From an uncultured Bacteroidia bacterium (GTDB lineage Bacteria > Bacteroidota > Bacteroidia > Bacteroidales > CAJPTX01): a stretch of DNA of 39,055 bases. Location of the stretch: positions 1 through 39,055 of the forward strand of contig CALHSW010000067.1 in assembly GCA_938038735.1 (NCBI GenBank). The letters are read 5' to 3'. The notes under the pieces were generated by a model. The model did no database searches. It had not been told where the DNA came from and saw nothing but the letters and a program-made list of their open reading frames with translations. Shown here in pieces: positions 8,619 through 18,100 of the stretch. Both the position numbers and the translations under genes were made by a program. The number at the start of each line of letters is the position of its first letter. Position 1 is the stretch's first letter.

Positions 8619-11372
8619 CTATTGCCGTCGAACACGCAGCTTAATTAACCGCCACACCTCGGGTACCCACAGCACCAGGCTCGTTACGGCAACAATCAGC
8701 ACCTGATCAACAAAACGCAGCGGAACAAGATTAAACATTTGCCCGCCGAACGCCATCATGAGCCATTGGCACACAACGATGAGCAGCACCACCCCGAGGA
8801 ATGGGCGGCAATGGCGCATTTCGTAGAATGCAGACCGACCGCTTTGGAAGGCCTTAGCGTTGAAGAGATTCCATACCTGAATGAAAACGAAGAACGAGAA
8901 GAAGAGCGATAGCTCATAGGGCGTGATAGCGGCAAAGTTGGGATTGGTAGTATCCACACCGTGTTGGACTAAGCCCAGCAACGTGCTACCATCGCCCACG
9001 TGGGTGTGCTGAAAGAGCCAAAGCACCGCGTAGAGCACCGCCACGATGAAGAGGCTCGTTCGCACAATCGCTCTCACCATTCCAGGCCCGACAATAAACT
9101 CCGATGTTTTTCGGGGCTTACGCTGCATAACGTTATGGTCAGGTGGCAGGGAGGCCAATGCCAGCGCAGCGAACGTATCAATGATGAGGTTTACCCACAG
9201 CATCTGCGTCACCGTCAGCGGGGATTTCTCACCGATGAATGCGCCAATGATAACAATAAGACACGCCGCTAGGTTTATGGTCAGTTGGAATACTATAAAT
9301 CGTTGGATGTTTTGGTATAGGGAACGCCCCCAGAGGATGGCCTGCCCTATGGAAACGAACGAGTTGTCAAGGATGGTGATGTCGCTCGCCTCCTTGGCCA
9401 CTGAGGTGCCATCACCCATGGAGAGCCCCACGTGGGCCGCGCGTAGCGCAGGGGCATCGTTGGTGCCATCGCCTGTGACAGCCACCACCTCACCCTGGGC
9501 CTGCAAGAGCCGCGTCAGGCGCGCCTTATCGAGCGGCCTCGCCCTGTACATTACTTTCAACTTGTTGAGACGGGGAATCACCTCCTCATCGCTCATGGCG
9601 GCAAATTCCGTTCCGCTCATCGCCGACTCTTCGCCGCAGGCATCGTCCCATAGACCGATTTGACGAGCGATTTCCCGCGTGGTGAGTATTGTGTCTCCCG
9701 TGACGATTTTAACGTTCACGCCTGCCTCTAGCACCTCTCTGATGGCGGCGGGGACATCCGCCCGCACAGGGTCGTTGATGGCTACCAAGGCTAGCAGCGT
9801 GAAGCCACTCACTGCCACACGCCCATCAGCGAACAATGGACCCTCCTCCGCACGCACCTCCCGCGTAGCAAGAGCCAACGTACGCATCCCCTGTTTTTGG
9901 AATCCCTCCAACGTGGAGAGGAGCTCCTGCCGCAGCGATGGTAGCGGCACAATATCACCGCGCTGCGCATCTATCGCCGAGTCGCATAGCGACATGATAA
10001 TTTCCGGCGCACCCTTTATCAACAGCTCGTCGGATACGCCATCATGGGCCAGCACGTGGGTGGCCATGTACTTACGCTCCGTGGAGAAGGTGAGCTGCTC
10101 ACCCACTTTTGCCCCATCGCGAAGCGAGCCATAGTCCTGTCCTAAGCCATGCATCCATAGAAGTAATGCCCCCTCGGTGGGGTTGCCTAGAACGGAAATT
10201 TTACCCTCACCCGCCTTCTCAAGATGGGCCGTAGTGTTGACTGCGATGCTGTGATATATACGCCCCAAGAGGGGATGCTCTGCACCTATCTCGCTCCCGT
10301 CTGCCCCAAACACCCTATGCACGCGCATTTGGTTTTGCGTAAGTGTTCCCGTCTTATCGGTGCAGATCACCGTTGTGGCACCCATCGTTTCCGTCGCCTG
10401 CATCTTACGGACAAGGTTATTTGTCTTCATCATGCTACGCATGCTGTAGGCAAGGCTCAACGACACGCTCATGGGCAGCCCCTCCGGTATGCTCACCACT
10501 AGCACGGCCACAGCAAGCATAAAGGCGTTAAGGAAATACTCCGAGATGGCGAGCCAACCATCGTTCTGCCGCCCCTCATGAAGAAAGATTACAACACGCC
10601 CCACAACGATAAGGAACGCCACGAGGTACCCGAAGTAGGAAATAACCTTGGCGAAGCGCGTCAGTTGCGTCTGAAGCGGCGTGGCCACATCGTTCGCCAT
10701 GGTAACCCCCTTAAACACCTTCCCCGCCTCTGTGGCATCCCCCACCTCCGTCACCTCCACCACGGCGTGGCCCTCGGTTACCGTGGAGCCGCGATACACC
10801 ATGTTAGCCGGGTAAGGGGTCTCCTCAATATCAGCCGGTACCTCTGCATACTTGTTCGCCACGGGCTCCCCTGTGAGCGATGATTCGTTGACCTGTAGAG
10901 AGGTTGACTCTATAAGCTTCCCATCAGCCGGTAGCTCCTCCCCATTCTCAATCAAGAGTACGTCACCCACCACGATTTCATGCTTCGCCACTTGGCACAG
11001 CTCCCCATTTCGAATCAGCTTATAGAGGGTCTCATCGTTCACCTGGTTGAGGAGATTGAACTCCTTGGCAGCCTTCTGTTCAAAGAAAAATGCAACCCCC
11101 GTGCTGAGCAACACTGCAAAGAGGATTCCCAACGGTTCAAGGAGCGACTCGAACCCCGCCCCTTCTACCGTAAGCATCTCGTGTATAGCCACGCCAAAGG
11201 AGAGGAGCAGCGCCACGAGCAGCACAATAATCATGGGGTCTTTAAACTTTTCAAAGTAGAGTTTCCATGCGGGCGTAGGCTTCGGCGGGGTTAATGTATT
11301 TCTACCATGCTTTTCCCGACTCTCCTCTACCTGCGAAGGGGTTAGCCCAATATACTTTTGCTGCTCGGCCAT
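8619..11372 (-). CDS. PMCA-type calcium-translocating P-type ATPase
   Basis: An inner-membrane P2-type ATPase of 917 residues that probably exports Ca2+. The N-terminal cation-ATPase domain is followed by a first transmembrane pair (about 47-100) and the actuator domain with LTGEP near 166-170 (usually TGES). Transmembrane helix 4 carries the ion-binding PEGLP (296-300). The phosphorylation motif is DKTGTLT (339-345). The hinge motif GDGTNDAPAL is intact, and six C-terminal helices follow. Helix 6 reads LWVNLIIDTFAALALA, the pattern of plasma-membrane calcium pumps (one Ca2+ site) rather than the SERCA form. No calmodulin-type tail is present. The gene has its own -7 box and is divergent from msrB. 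A related Na+ or Mn2+ specificity cannot be excluded. Confidence 0.92.
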   Translation of the reverse strand: MAEQQKYIGLTPSQVEESREKHGRNTLTPPKPTPAWKLYFEKFKDPMIIVLLVALLLSFGVAIHEMLTVEGAGFESLLEPLGILFAVLLSTGVAFFFEQKAAKEFNLLNQVNDETLYKLIRNGELCQVAKHEIVVGDVLLIENGEELPADGKLIESTSLQVNESSLTGEPVANKYAEVPADIEETPYPANMVYRGSTVTEGHAVVEVTEVGDATEAGKVFKGVTMANDVATPLQTQLTRFAKVISYFGYLVAFLIVVGRVVIFLHEGRQNDGWLAISEYFLNAFMLAVAVLVVSIPEGLPMSVSLSLAYSMRSMMKTNNLVRKMQATETMGATTVICTDKTGTLTQNQMRVHRVFGADGSEIGAEHPLLGRIYHSIAVNTTAHLEKAGEGKISVLGNPTEGALLLWMHGLGQDYGSLRDGAKVGEQLTFSTERKYMATHVLAHDGVSDELLIKGAPEIIMSLCDSAIDAQRGDIVPLPSLRQELLSTLEGFQKQGMRTLALATREVRAEEGPLFADGRVAVSGFTLLALVAINDPVRADVPAAIREVLEAGVNVKIVTGDTILTTREIARQIGLWDDACGEESAMSGTEFAAMSDEEVIPRLNKLKVMYRARPLDKARLTRLLQAQGEVVAVTGDGTNDAPALRAAHVGLSMGDGTSVAKEASDITILDNSFVSIGQAILWGRSLYQNIQRFIVFQLTINLAACLIVIIGAFIGEKSPLTVTQMLWVNLIIDTFAALALASLPPDHNVMQRKPRKTSEFIVGPGMVRAIVRTSLFIVAVLYAVLWLFQHTHVGDGSTLLGLVQHGVDTTNPNFAAITPYELSLFFSFFVFIQVWNLFNAKAFQSGRSAFYEMRHCRPFLGVVLLIVVCQWLMMAFGGQMFNLVPLRFVDQVLIVAVTSLVLWVPEVWRLIKLRVRRQ

Positions 11373-11408
11373 CGTGTTCTAATCGTTTTCCACTGCGAAA
11401 CTACGGCG

Positions 11409-11416
11409 CAAAGGTA
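11409..11416 (-). promoter_or_regulatory. -7 box of the calcium ATPase gene
   Basis: The minus strand reads TACCTTTG, a perfect TAnnTTTG, about 37 bases before the ATG at 11372. It is back to back with the msrB promoter. Confidence 0.6.
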
Positions 11417-11450
11417 GTAAAGTCAACTCGTTTTCTCCCACTTTTTTCAC

Positions 11451-11458
11451 TACCTTGC
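11451..11458 (+). promoter_or_regulatory. -7 box of msrB
   Basis: TACCTTGC differs in the last two positions from TAnnTTTG. Its position implies transcription starts at about 11463-11466. That rules out the TTG at 11455 and favours the ATG at 11479. Confidence 0.45.
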
Positions 11459-11478
11459 AGCGAATTGTAACAAGAATT

Positions 11479-11967
11479 ATGGGGTCAAAACTACTCATAG
11501 CCTCCTTCGCATTGTTCGCAGCGCTTACAGCGTGCAACGCAAATGGCGAAACCACATCAAAACGCAACATGAAAGACTACAAGGATCGCATCGCACAGCT
11601 CACCCCGCTGCAGCAAAGCGTGACGCAGCACGCTGCCACCGAACCGCCCTTCCGCAACGAGTACTACAACCTATTCAAGGATGGGCTCTACCGCTGCATC
11701 GTGTGCGGCACGGAGCTTTTCAATTCGGAAAGCAAATTCAACTCGGGCTGCGGATGGCCAGCCTTCTCTTCGGCAGACACCTCAAAAATAACGATGCACG
11801 AGGACCTCTCCTTCGGCATGCGGCGCATTGAGGTGCGTTGCGCTACATGCGGCGCACACCTCGGCCATCTCTTCTACGATGGCCCTACACCCAGCGGCGA
11901 ACGCTACTGCATCAACTCCGCCTCGCTGCGCTTTGTTCCCTCCGACTCTGTAACAAAACAAGACTAG
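11479..11967 (+). CDS. msrB: Lipoprotein peptide-methionine (R)-S-oxide reductase
   Basis: MsrB reduces the R epimer of methionine sulfoxide in oxidised proteins. The catalytic domain has both zinc-binding pairs, CIVCG and CATCG, the core GCGWPAFS, and the C-terminal RYCINSASLRF that holds the catalytic Cys. The first residues, after MGSK, form a hydrophobic signal peptide ending in a lipobox LTAC. The enzyme is therefore probably a lipoprotein in the periplasm or at the outer membrane, not the usual cytoplasmic form. The start at 11479 is chosen because an upstream TTG (11455) overlaps the promoter. The electron donor is not encoded next to it; an exported thioredoxin-like protein lies 3 kb away at 14490-15029, but a link is only inference. 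Confidence 0.92.
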   Translation: MGSKLLIASFALFAALTACNANGETTSKRNMKDYKDRIAQLTPLQQSVTQHAATEPPFRNEYYNLFKDGLYRCIVCGTELFNSESKFNSGCGWPAFSSADTSKITMHEDLSFGMRRIEVRCATCGAHLGHLFYDGPTPSGERYCINSASLRFVPSDSVTKQD

Positions 11968-11988
11968 AGCTACACAGGATGAAAAACA

Positions 11989-12026
11989 AAGTTGGTAGCT
12001 CTACCTTGCAGTAGAGCTACCAACTT
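11989..12026. terminator. Bidirectional terminator hairpin with 16-bp stem
   Basis: Arms 11989-12004 and 12011-12026 are exact reverse complements around a six-base loop. On the minus strand the stem is followed by TTTGTTTTTC, so it should end transcription of the lipoprotein gene, which stops at 12048. It also closes msrB. The first 14 bases of the left arm occur as well at 7186-7199. Confidence 0.8.
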
Positions 12027-12047
12027 GAATCTTCTATAACATATTTA

Positions 12048-12632
12048 CTACTTCGGGAACTCTATCTCAAGCTCCGCCTTAAAGCTCACCGCCTCGCCCT
12101 GATAGGTTCCTTGGCACTCCACCATGTACTCCCCATCAAATTCCTTTTTAGGCAACTCAAACTGGGAATCTGCACGTACACCCGACTCTAGCTCAGTCTT
12201 TCCGCCAACGATGGTAAACTTCACATCAAGTGTCCCATCGGCCGATTTGTAAGTAAACGTTTTCCCGCTCACAGATGCCACATCGAGCGCTAGCAACGCC
12301 TCATGCTCCACCATGCCATCATCCTTCTCGCTCTTTATCTTCTTCACATCGAGCTTCAGCTTCTCCTCCTGGAAAGTTACGTAAAGCGACTTCTCCCCTT
12401 CGTTGGTCACCTCAAAGGTAACATCCGCCTTCTTCCACTCTCCGTTGTCCAACGCAGCTTTCTTAGCCGCATCCATCCCCGCGGGTAAGTTTCTCGCCTC
12501 TATGTCAAGCTCCCATCTCCCCATGTACGACCCCGCGTACTCTGAAAGCTTCGGCTTCTGGGCATTGCACCCCATTGAAATTAGCGGCGCAACGATCACC
12601 GCCATCCCGCACACAATCGTTCGTAAATTCAT
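12048..12632 (-). CDS. Small exported lipoprotein of unknown function
   Basis: I do not recognise a named family. From the ATG at 12632 the protein has about 194 residues. A short signal peptide ends in a lipobox-like SMGC near residue 22, which suggests an anchored lipoprotein. The mature part is rich in Lys, Glu and beta-prone segments (DVTFEVTNEGEK, DVKFTIVGGKTE) and looks like one or two small beta-sandwich domains. An upstream GTG at 12737 would add 35 residues and bury the signal peptide, so I reject it. The gene follows dtd by 135 bases and converges on msrB. Confidence 0.75.
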   Translation of the reverse strand: MNLRTIVCGMAVIVAPLISMGCNAQKPKLSEYAGSYMGRWELDIEARNLPAGMDAAKKAALDNGEWKKADVTFEVTNEGEKSLYVTFQEEKLKLDVKKIKSEKDDGMVEHEALLALDVASVSGKTFTYKSADGTLDVKFTIVGGKTELESGVRADSQFELPKKEFDGEYMVECQGTYQGEAVSFKAELEIEFPK

Positions 12633-12767
12633 ACTGTAAGGTTTTACTCTAAAAAACGCACTTAACGTCCCTTTGTTCAACAGATAACGACACGGCGCAC
12701 ACATAAACAACAAGAAAGGGAGGCCGGTAATCCGCACCCCCCTTTAAAGAACCTTAATCGAAAAGCT

Positions 12768-13220
12768 CTACACATCGCCCGCCGAATCAATAATTATAGT
12801 TACAGGGCCATCGTTAACCAGCGACACCTGCATGTCAGCACCAAATTGCCCGGACGGCACCCCTTTTCCCAACTCCCTCTCTAAGGTCTCTCTAAAACAA
12901 TCGTAGAGCGGCTTCGCCACCTCCCCCTTCGCCGATAGGATGTAGGATGGACGATTGCCCTTCTTCACCTTAGCGTAGAGCGTAAATTGACTCACCAGCA
13001 GCACATCCCCCCCCACCTCTACAATCGATTTGTTCATCACTCCATCCTCATCATCGAAGATACGTAGCTTCGCCAGTTTCGCAGCCATCCATTCCACCTC
13101 CCGCTCCGTGTCGCCATCCACGAACGCCGCAAGCACCACCATCCCCTGCGCAATGCGCCCCACTACCTCTCCCGCTATACGCACCGCCGCCTCTCGCGAC
13201 CTTTGCACTACTACCCGCAT
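12768..13220 (-). CDS. dtd: D-aminoacyl-tRNA deacylase
   Basis: Dtd hydrolyses D-amino acids, and mischarged glycine, from tRNA and so protects translation. The 150-residue protein begins MRVVVQRSREAAVRI, and carries the conserved SQFTLYA near 78-84 and the C-terminal NDGPVTI, which includes the Gly-cisPro element that enforces chirality. Length is normal. The start lies nine bases after the helicase stop, in the thioredoxin-helicase-dtd operon. Confidence 0.95.
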   Translation of the reverse strand: MRVVVQRSREAAVRIAGEVVGRIAQGMVVLAAFVDGDTEREVEWMAAKLAKLRIFDDEDGVMNKSIVEVGGDVLLVSQFTLYAKVKKGNRPSYILSAKGEVAKPLYDCFRETLERELGKGVPSGQFGADMQVSLVNDGPVTIIIDSAGDV

Positions 13221-13229
13221 AGCTCTCGC

Positions 13230-14474
13230 TTACTTTTTTCTCCGCCTCTTTGCACGCGCCTTCGCCTCTTGCTCTTCCCGATCCTTCGCAATGAGCGTGC
13301 GCCAGTCTGACTCAGCTGCCACCGAAAAATCTATTGTCGCCTCGTACTCCTCTCTATCCATACGAATTCTCGGCAACTCCCCCCCTAGCAACCGCTCTAC
13401 AGCCGCTAACTGCGGCTTCTCCTCCTCTGAGCAAAACGAGACGGCAATTCCCTTCTTATTTCCTCGCCCAGTGCGCCCCACGCGATGCACGTACGTCTCA
13501 GCCTGCGAGGGCATGTCGTAGTTCACCACCACCTCTACCCCCGGGATATCCAACCCTCGGGCCGACACATCGGTCGTGACCATCACCTTCACAGCCCCCT
13601 CGGTAAAGCTCGTCAGCGCAGCGTTGCGCTGCTCCCTATCCAGCCCCCCGTGGAGCATGGCAGCAGGAATTTCAACCCGCTCCATGGCTTTTGACACCCG
13701 CTCCGCACGTACCTGCGTACGCACAAAGACAAGCACCTTTTTTTCCTCATTCTGCCGAATGATACGCTCCAAGAAGAACCGTTTATCGTCAGGTTCAACC
13801 GCTATCAGCGAGTGCGAAATGGTGGCGGGGATTCGGGTCTCAGGCGCAATTTCAATGCGTATGGCATTGCGCACGAGCCTGTGCGCCAAGCGCTTTATCT
13901 CTTTACCTATCGTTGCCGAAAAGAAAAGGGTTTGCCTCCGCTGGGGCATCGCACATAGAAGCCTATCAAGGTCATCTCGAAACCCCAACTCTAGCATCCT
14001 ATCCGCCTCGTCCAGAACGAGAACCCGCAGCAAGTCGAAGCGAACGTAGCCATTGCGCACGAGGTCATGCACCCTCCCCGGAGTCCCAACCACTATATCG
14101 ATACGCTCCGGCATGGCTTTCACCTGTTCCTCAATCGTATAGCCCCCCACGAGGCAGAATGGGATTACGCCCGTGCCCTTTGCCATGGAGGTGAATACCG
14201 AGTAGATTTGCTTAGCCAGCTCATGCGTTGGCGCCATGACCAACGCGCGCGGCGCATACCCATAAGGCGGACGCACCGTGTTGGCTAGCATCTCAATTAT
14301 AGGTAATGCGAACGCTAGGGTTTTCCCTGTTCCCGTCTGGGCAATGGCCAACAGGTCATCCCCATTTAGCACCACCGGGATTGCTCGGAACTGTATGTCG
14401 GTGGGCCTGCGTAGACCAGCTGCCTCTATGTTTGCCTGTAAACGGTCAATAAAACCGTACCCCTCAAAAAGCAC
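13230..14474 (-). CDS. DEAD-box ATP-dependent RNA helicase
   Basis: A 414-residue helicase of the RhlE/CsdA-like type. Visible motifs are a Q motif (Phe8 and PTDIQ 24-28), Walker A AQTGTGKT (45-52), PTHELA, TPGR (131-134), DEAD (155-158), SAT (186-188), ARGLDIP and HRVGRTGR. The C-terminus ends in a basic tail (KARAKRRRKK) suited to RNA binding. Translation starts at a GTG (14474) preceded by GGGAGG seven bases upstream. It is 15 bases after the thioredoxin-like gene and 9 before dtd. Likely role: RNA remodelling in ribosome assembly or RNA decay; the exact orthology is uncertain. Confidence 0.93.
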   Translation of the reverse strand: MLFEGYGFIDRLQANIEAAGLRRPTDIQFRAIPVVLNGDDLLAIAQTGTGKTLAFALPIIEMLANTVRPPYGYAPRALVMAPTHELAKQIYSVFTSMAKGTGVIPFCLVGGYTIEEQVKAMPERIDIVVGTPGRVHDLVRNGYVRFDLLRVLVLDEADRMLELGFRDDLDRLLCAMPQRRQTLFFSATIGKEIKRLAHRLVRNAIRIEIAPETRIPATISHSLIAVEPDDKRFFLERIIRQNEEKKVLVFVRTQVRAERVSKAMERVEIPAAMLHGGLDREQRNAALTSFTEGAVKVMVTTDVSARGLDIPGVEVVVNYDMPSQAETYVHRVGRTGRGNKKGIAVSFCSEEEKPQLAAVERLLGGELPRIRMDREEYEATIDFSVAAESDWRTLIAKDREEQEAKARAKRRRKK

Positions 14475-14489
14475 TCGTTTCCCTCCCGC

Positions 14490-15029
14490 TTACAAACTTC
14501 CCTTAAAGCCCTTCTCAAATTCGCTCCAGCTGGTGGTGCGGTACGCCTCCTCAGCTATGAAATGGAGTATCGGCTCAAGGTCACGAGGCACGTAGTACCC
14601 CGGCACAACGGTAACCAATGCGCCCTGCGCATCGAGGTACACCATCGTGGGGTAGGATAGTTTTCCGTTGGTAAGTGTAACAACCAGGGTGTGAGGTCCC
14701 TTGCCTGGTCCTTGGTAGGGCGTATACTCCTTGCCTAGGTACGTTACCGGCTCTCGCATCTCCGCGTTAAACTTGACAGCGTAGTAGTTCTTCGAGATGT
14801 AATCGACAATCACGGGATTAACGAACGTATAGGCATCCATCCTTTTGCACCAGCCGCACCAATCCGTGTAAACATCCATCACGATGGGCCGCGGCTCCTT
14901 CTCCGCTTTCTTCAACGCCTCCTCTAGGGATAGCCATTCTATTTTTTGACGCTCTACCCCGCTCACCACTTGAAATGCACCCAGTAGCAGCACCATTGAC
15001 AGCAGCATAGCACCTATCTTACCTTGCAT
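14490..15029 (-). CDS. Exported thioredoxin-like protein
   Basis: A 179-residue protein with a signal peptide (hydrophobic 8-22, cleavage near VVSG) and a thioredoxin fold of the DUF255/thioredoxin_7 type. The redox motif is WCGWC, with Cys 58 and 61. A cis-Pro-like segment YPTMVYLD follows near residue 125. It probably acts in the periplasm in disulfide reduction or isomerisation; the partner is unknown. The ATG at 15029 has AGAAGGAA just upstream. It is the first gene of the operon with the helicase and dtd, 81 bases after the PCMD lipoprotein gene. Confidence 0.85.
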   Translation of the reverse strand: MQGKIGAMLLSMVLLLGAFQVVSGVERQKIEWLSLEEALKKAEKEPRPIVMDVYTDWCGWCKRMDAYTFVNPVIVDYISKNYYAVKFNAEMREPVTYLGKEYTPYQGPGKGPHTLVVTLTNGKLSYPTMVYLDAQGALVTVVPGYYVPRDLEPILHFIAEEAYRTTSWSEFEKGFKGSL

Positions 15030-15110
15030 AGTTCCTTCTCTCCCTTTACCTATTTAATACGTTTTAATCATCCCGCTGTTCAATTTTCATGCCGTAAATG
15101 CAACCCATTC

Positions 15111-18100
15111 TTACTTCAACACCACCTCTATGTCATCAACCACAAGTCTACTCCCCACCGCGCCGGAATACGTATCGCCCTCTACGCTTGAGGTCATGAT
15201 AATGCTAAACTTTAACGACTCTCCCGCTGCCGGTTGACGGCTGTAAACGAACGCCTCATCAAATTTCGTCCATGTACTTTTAGCGCTCCCATCCTTCAGC
15301 CTGGCTATGGCAATTATATTCGGGTTATTCTTGACATTTTTAGCCGTAATCACGTTCCCGCTGTACAGAATGGCGTAGATATCGCATGCATCAGTCTTTC
15401 CGAGAGAGTTCCCATCATTGTCAAGATTATCGCTGCCTGGCTGGTACTTATACCACCCTTGCAGTCGGTCTGGCAACCCTCCGCCGTAGGGGATCCCGAA
15501 CTGAGGCCCCGAAAGGGGATCAGCCATTATATTGCTCGCATTAAAACTGCCGAGAAATAGCGAACCTGCAGCAATCCGCACCTTAACTACCGCGGTGTTA
15601 TTAACTAGCTCCGTCACGATCTCTGCGGCGTAGCTACCTGAATGCGAATCGGTTGTTTTACGTAGCGGATACCGCTCTGGACGACCAATCATACCCTTGG
15701 AAGTCTTCACCCCCTCATTGCCACTACTCCATGCCCCAGCTGGATGGTCATAGGCCAAACTGCCACTCCCAATGGTTCTCCACTCTTCAAAGTCAAACTT
15801 TAGTCCTCCGCCCTGCGCCGCTCTGCTCACCGTGTAGGTTTTCATCTTTGATTCATCCTGCGATGTAACCGTAATGCGCACAGGCTTAGAAAAGTCCCTC
15901 GCCTCCCCGCTCAGAATATTCGTCGTTGCCCCAGTGGACACCTCAAATATCGGCGTTAATCTTTTCACATCAACGGAGGCTGGCGGGTCAAAATTTATCT
16001 TACTCCCCGCTATGTTCAGGGCATCCCCAAACTCCCTGAATCGGAACGAAAGCAGCACCGCCTCGTTGTTTAACTTCTGTTCCACAACGACTGTGTAGAC
16101 CTGCTGCATTGACCCATCCTCCGAGGTCACTTTTATCTTCACAGGATCCCGAAATGAACATGCAACGCCAGATGCTATACTGACCGATGCACCCTTCGAC
16201 ACGGAGAACGTGGGAACAAGGTTAGCCACGTCAACCGTGGACGGCACTCCGTAGAAGGTGATTTGATTACCGTTCACACTGGGGCTTGGCAAATCTTCAA
16301 TCGCAAAATTAAGCAGCTCCGCCTCAGAGTTCTTCCCCTGGCGCACCACCACCTCGTAGCTCCGGGTGACCACCCCATCAGGCGAAGTCACCTTAAAGCG
16401 CACCGGGCTAGTAAAGTCTCGCGGCTCGTCTTGACGCAAATCGCACCTGTAACCCTCTGTTATCTCGTAGCGGGGTTTCAACTTCGTCACGTCCACCCCC
16501 GGCGGGAGCAACGCATACACTTTACCATTCCCAATACTCCCCTTCGCCTCGCCCCCATCGTATTCCAGCGAAAACGACTTGAGCCCCCCGATAGCCATTT
16601 CCCTATCCGCCACACGCACCTCCACCTCATACGCACTGCCTTTAAATGATAAGAATTTCGCATACAACCGTACTGGCTGGCTAAAATCTAGCTCCGTTGC
16701 CCCGCTTACCACCTCTGTATTCGTCCCAGCTAGGTAGAGTTTAGGCTTATCTATAGCAGTTCCTTCCCCCAACGTGAACACCGGGATCAAATTCGTCAGC
16801 TGCGTTCCCGCAGGGACAATACAAACGATACGCCCCTCCATAAGCACCGGCGGCGCAATGCACTGCGGCGTCATAAAGTCAAACGCATGTATTTTCAAAT
16901 TAGGGGTTATCCCCGTGTTGTTCTCCTTCCCGAGCTCCAGCGTGAAATCGTAGGTCCTACTCGATGCACCATCCTCTGAGGTCACCACCAACTGGGAAGC
17001 CCCCGATAGATCGCAGCTGCTCCCGGATACCAACCTATCCCCACCCTTTACAGCAAGGGTTGCCCCCTTCGACACCGTAAACATAGGGGTTAGCTGGTTT
17101 GTGCGTACGTTCTTATCAACAACGTAGTAATAAATTGACCTGTCACTCATATATGTCGGCACGCCGCCCCGTATCTCCTTGATGCGAAAGTCAATCAGAT
17201 TAGCCTCGCTGCTCTTCACCTGCTCCACCGTCACCGTGTAGACGCTCTTGGCATTGCCATCCTGCGAGCGCACCGTAATCTGCACAGGCTTGGAAAAATC
17301 ACGTGGTTTCCCAGAAGGCACGTCCACTGTAGTTCCGTCCGAACGTTCGTAGCGGGGCGTGAGGTGCGTGATGTCCAAACCCGACTCCACGGCAATGTAG
17401 ATCGCGGAGCCCTGCATGACAGCCTTTGCAAGGGTCTCATCAAACCTAAAATCCCAAATGCGAGCCTCGGAGTTAGGGAGCGGGCCAGCCACCCGCACGT
17501 AGATAGTATACCCTACACTCGCCTTCTGATCCTGGGAGGTCACCCGCACGTAGAGAGGATCAGAAAAGTCGTAGGGCGTTCCCGACTCAAATTCAGTCGT
17601 AGCCCCCTCTGCTACCTCAAAGGTGGGTGCAAGATTCGTTATGTCAGTTCCCTCGGGCACCTCAAAGTAGATACGCTTTCCCACCTGCCGAGGGGCAAGG
17701 TCAGGGAAGCCCTCCAGCCGTACGTTCTCTATATAGGCATCCCCATTGAGGAAAACGCTGTCGGCACCTCGCCCGCCGCCCCAATCAAGATCCGCCAGCA
17801 CCGATACATCAAAATGGTAGGTTCGTTGCACCTTTCCATTCTCCGAGGTAACCGTAATGTCAAAACCATCGCTAGCATCGTACTCCTCTCCCGCAACCTT
17901 GTCGGCTGTAGCACCTGCCGAAAGCGTAAACCACGGAATAATCTTCGTTAAATCCGTTCCGCTGCTCACCTGCACCTGCACCTCCGTACTCTGCGGCCGC
18001 ACCGTATCGGTTGAAAGCCGCACCGTTGTGTCTTTCCCCTGATACTTCACGAAGCAAAGCTCCTTTATCTCCGCTTCGTAGCTCTTCCTATCCTTATTGC

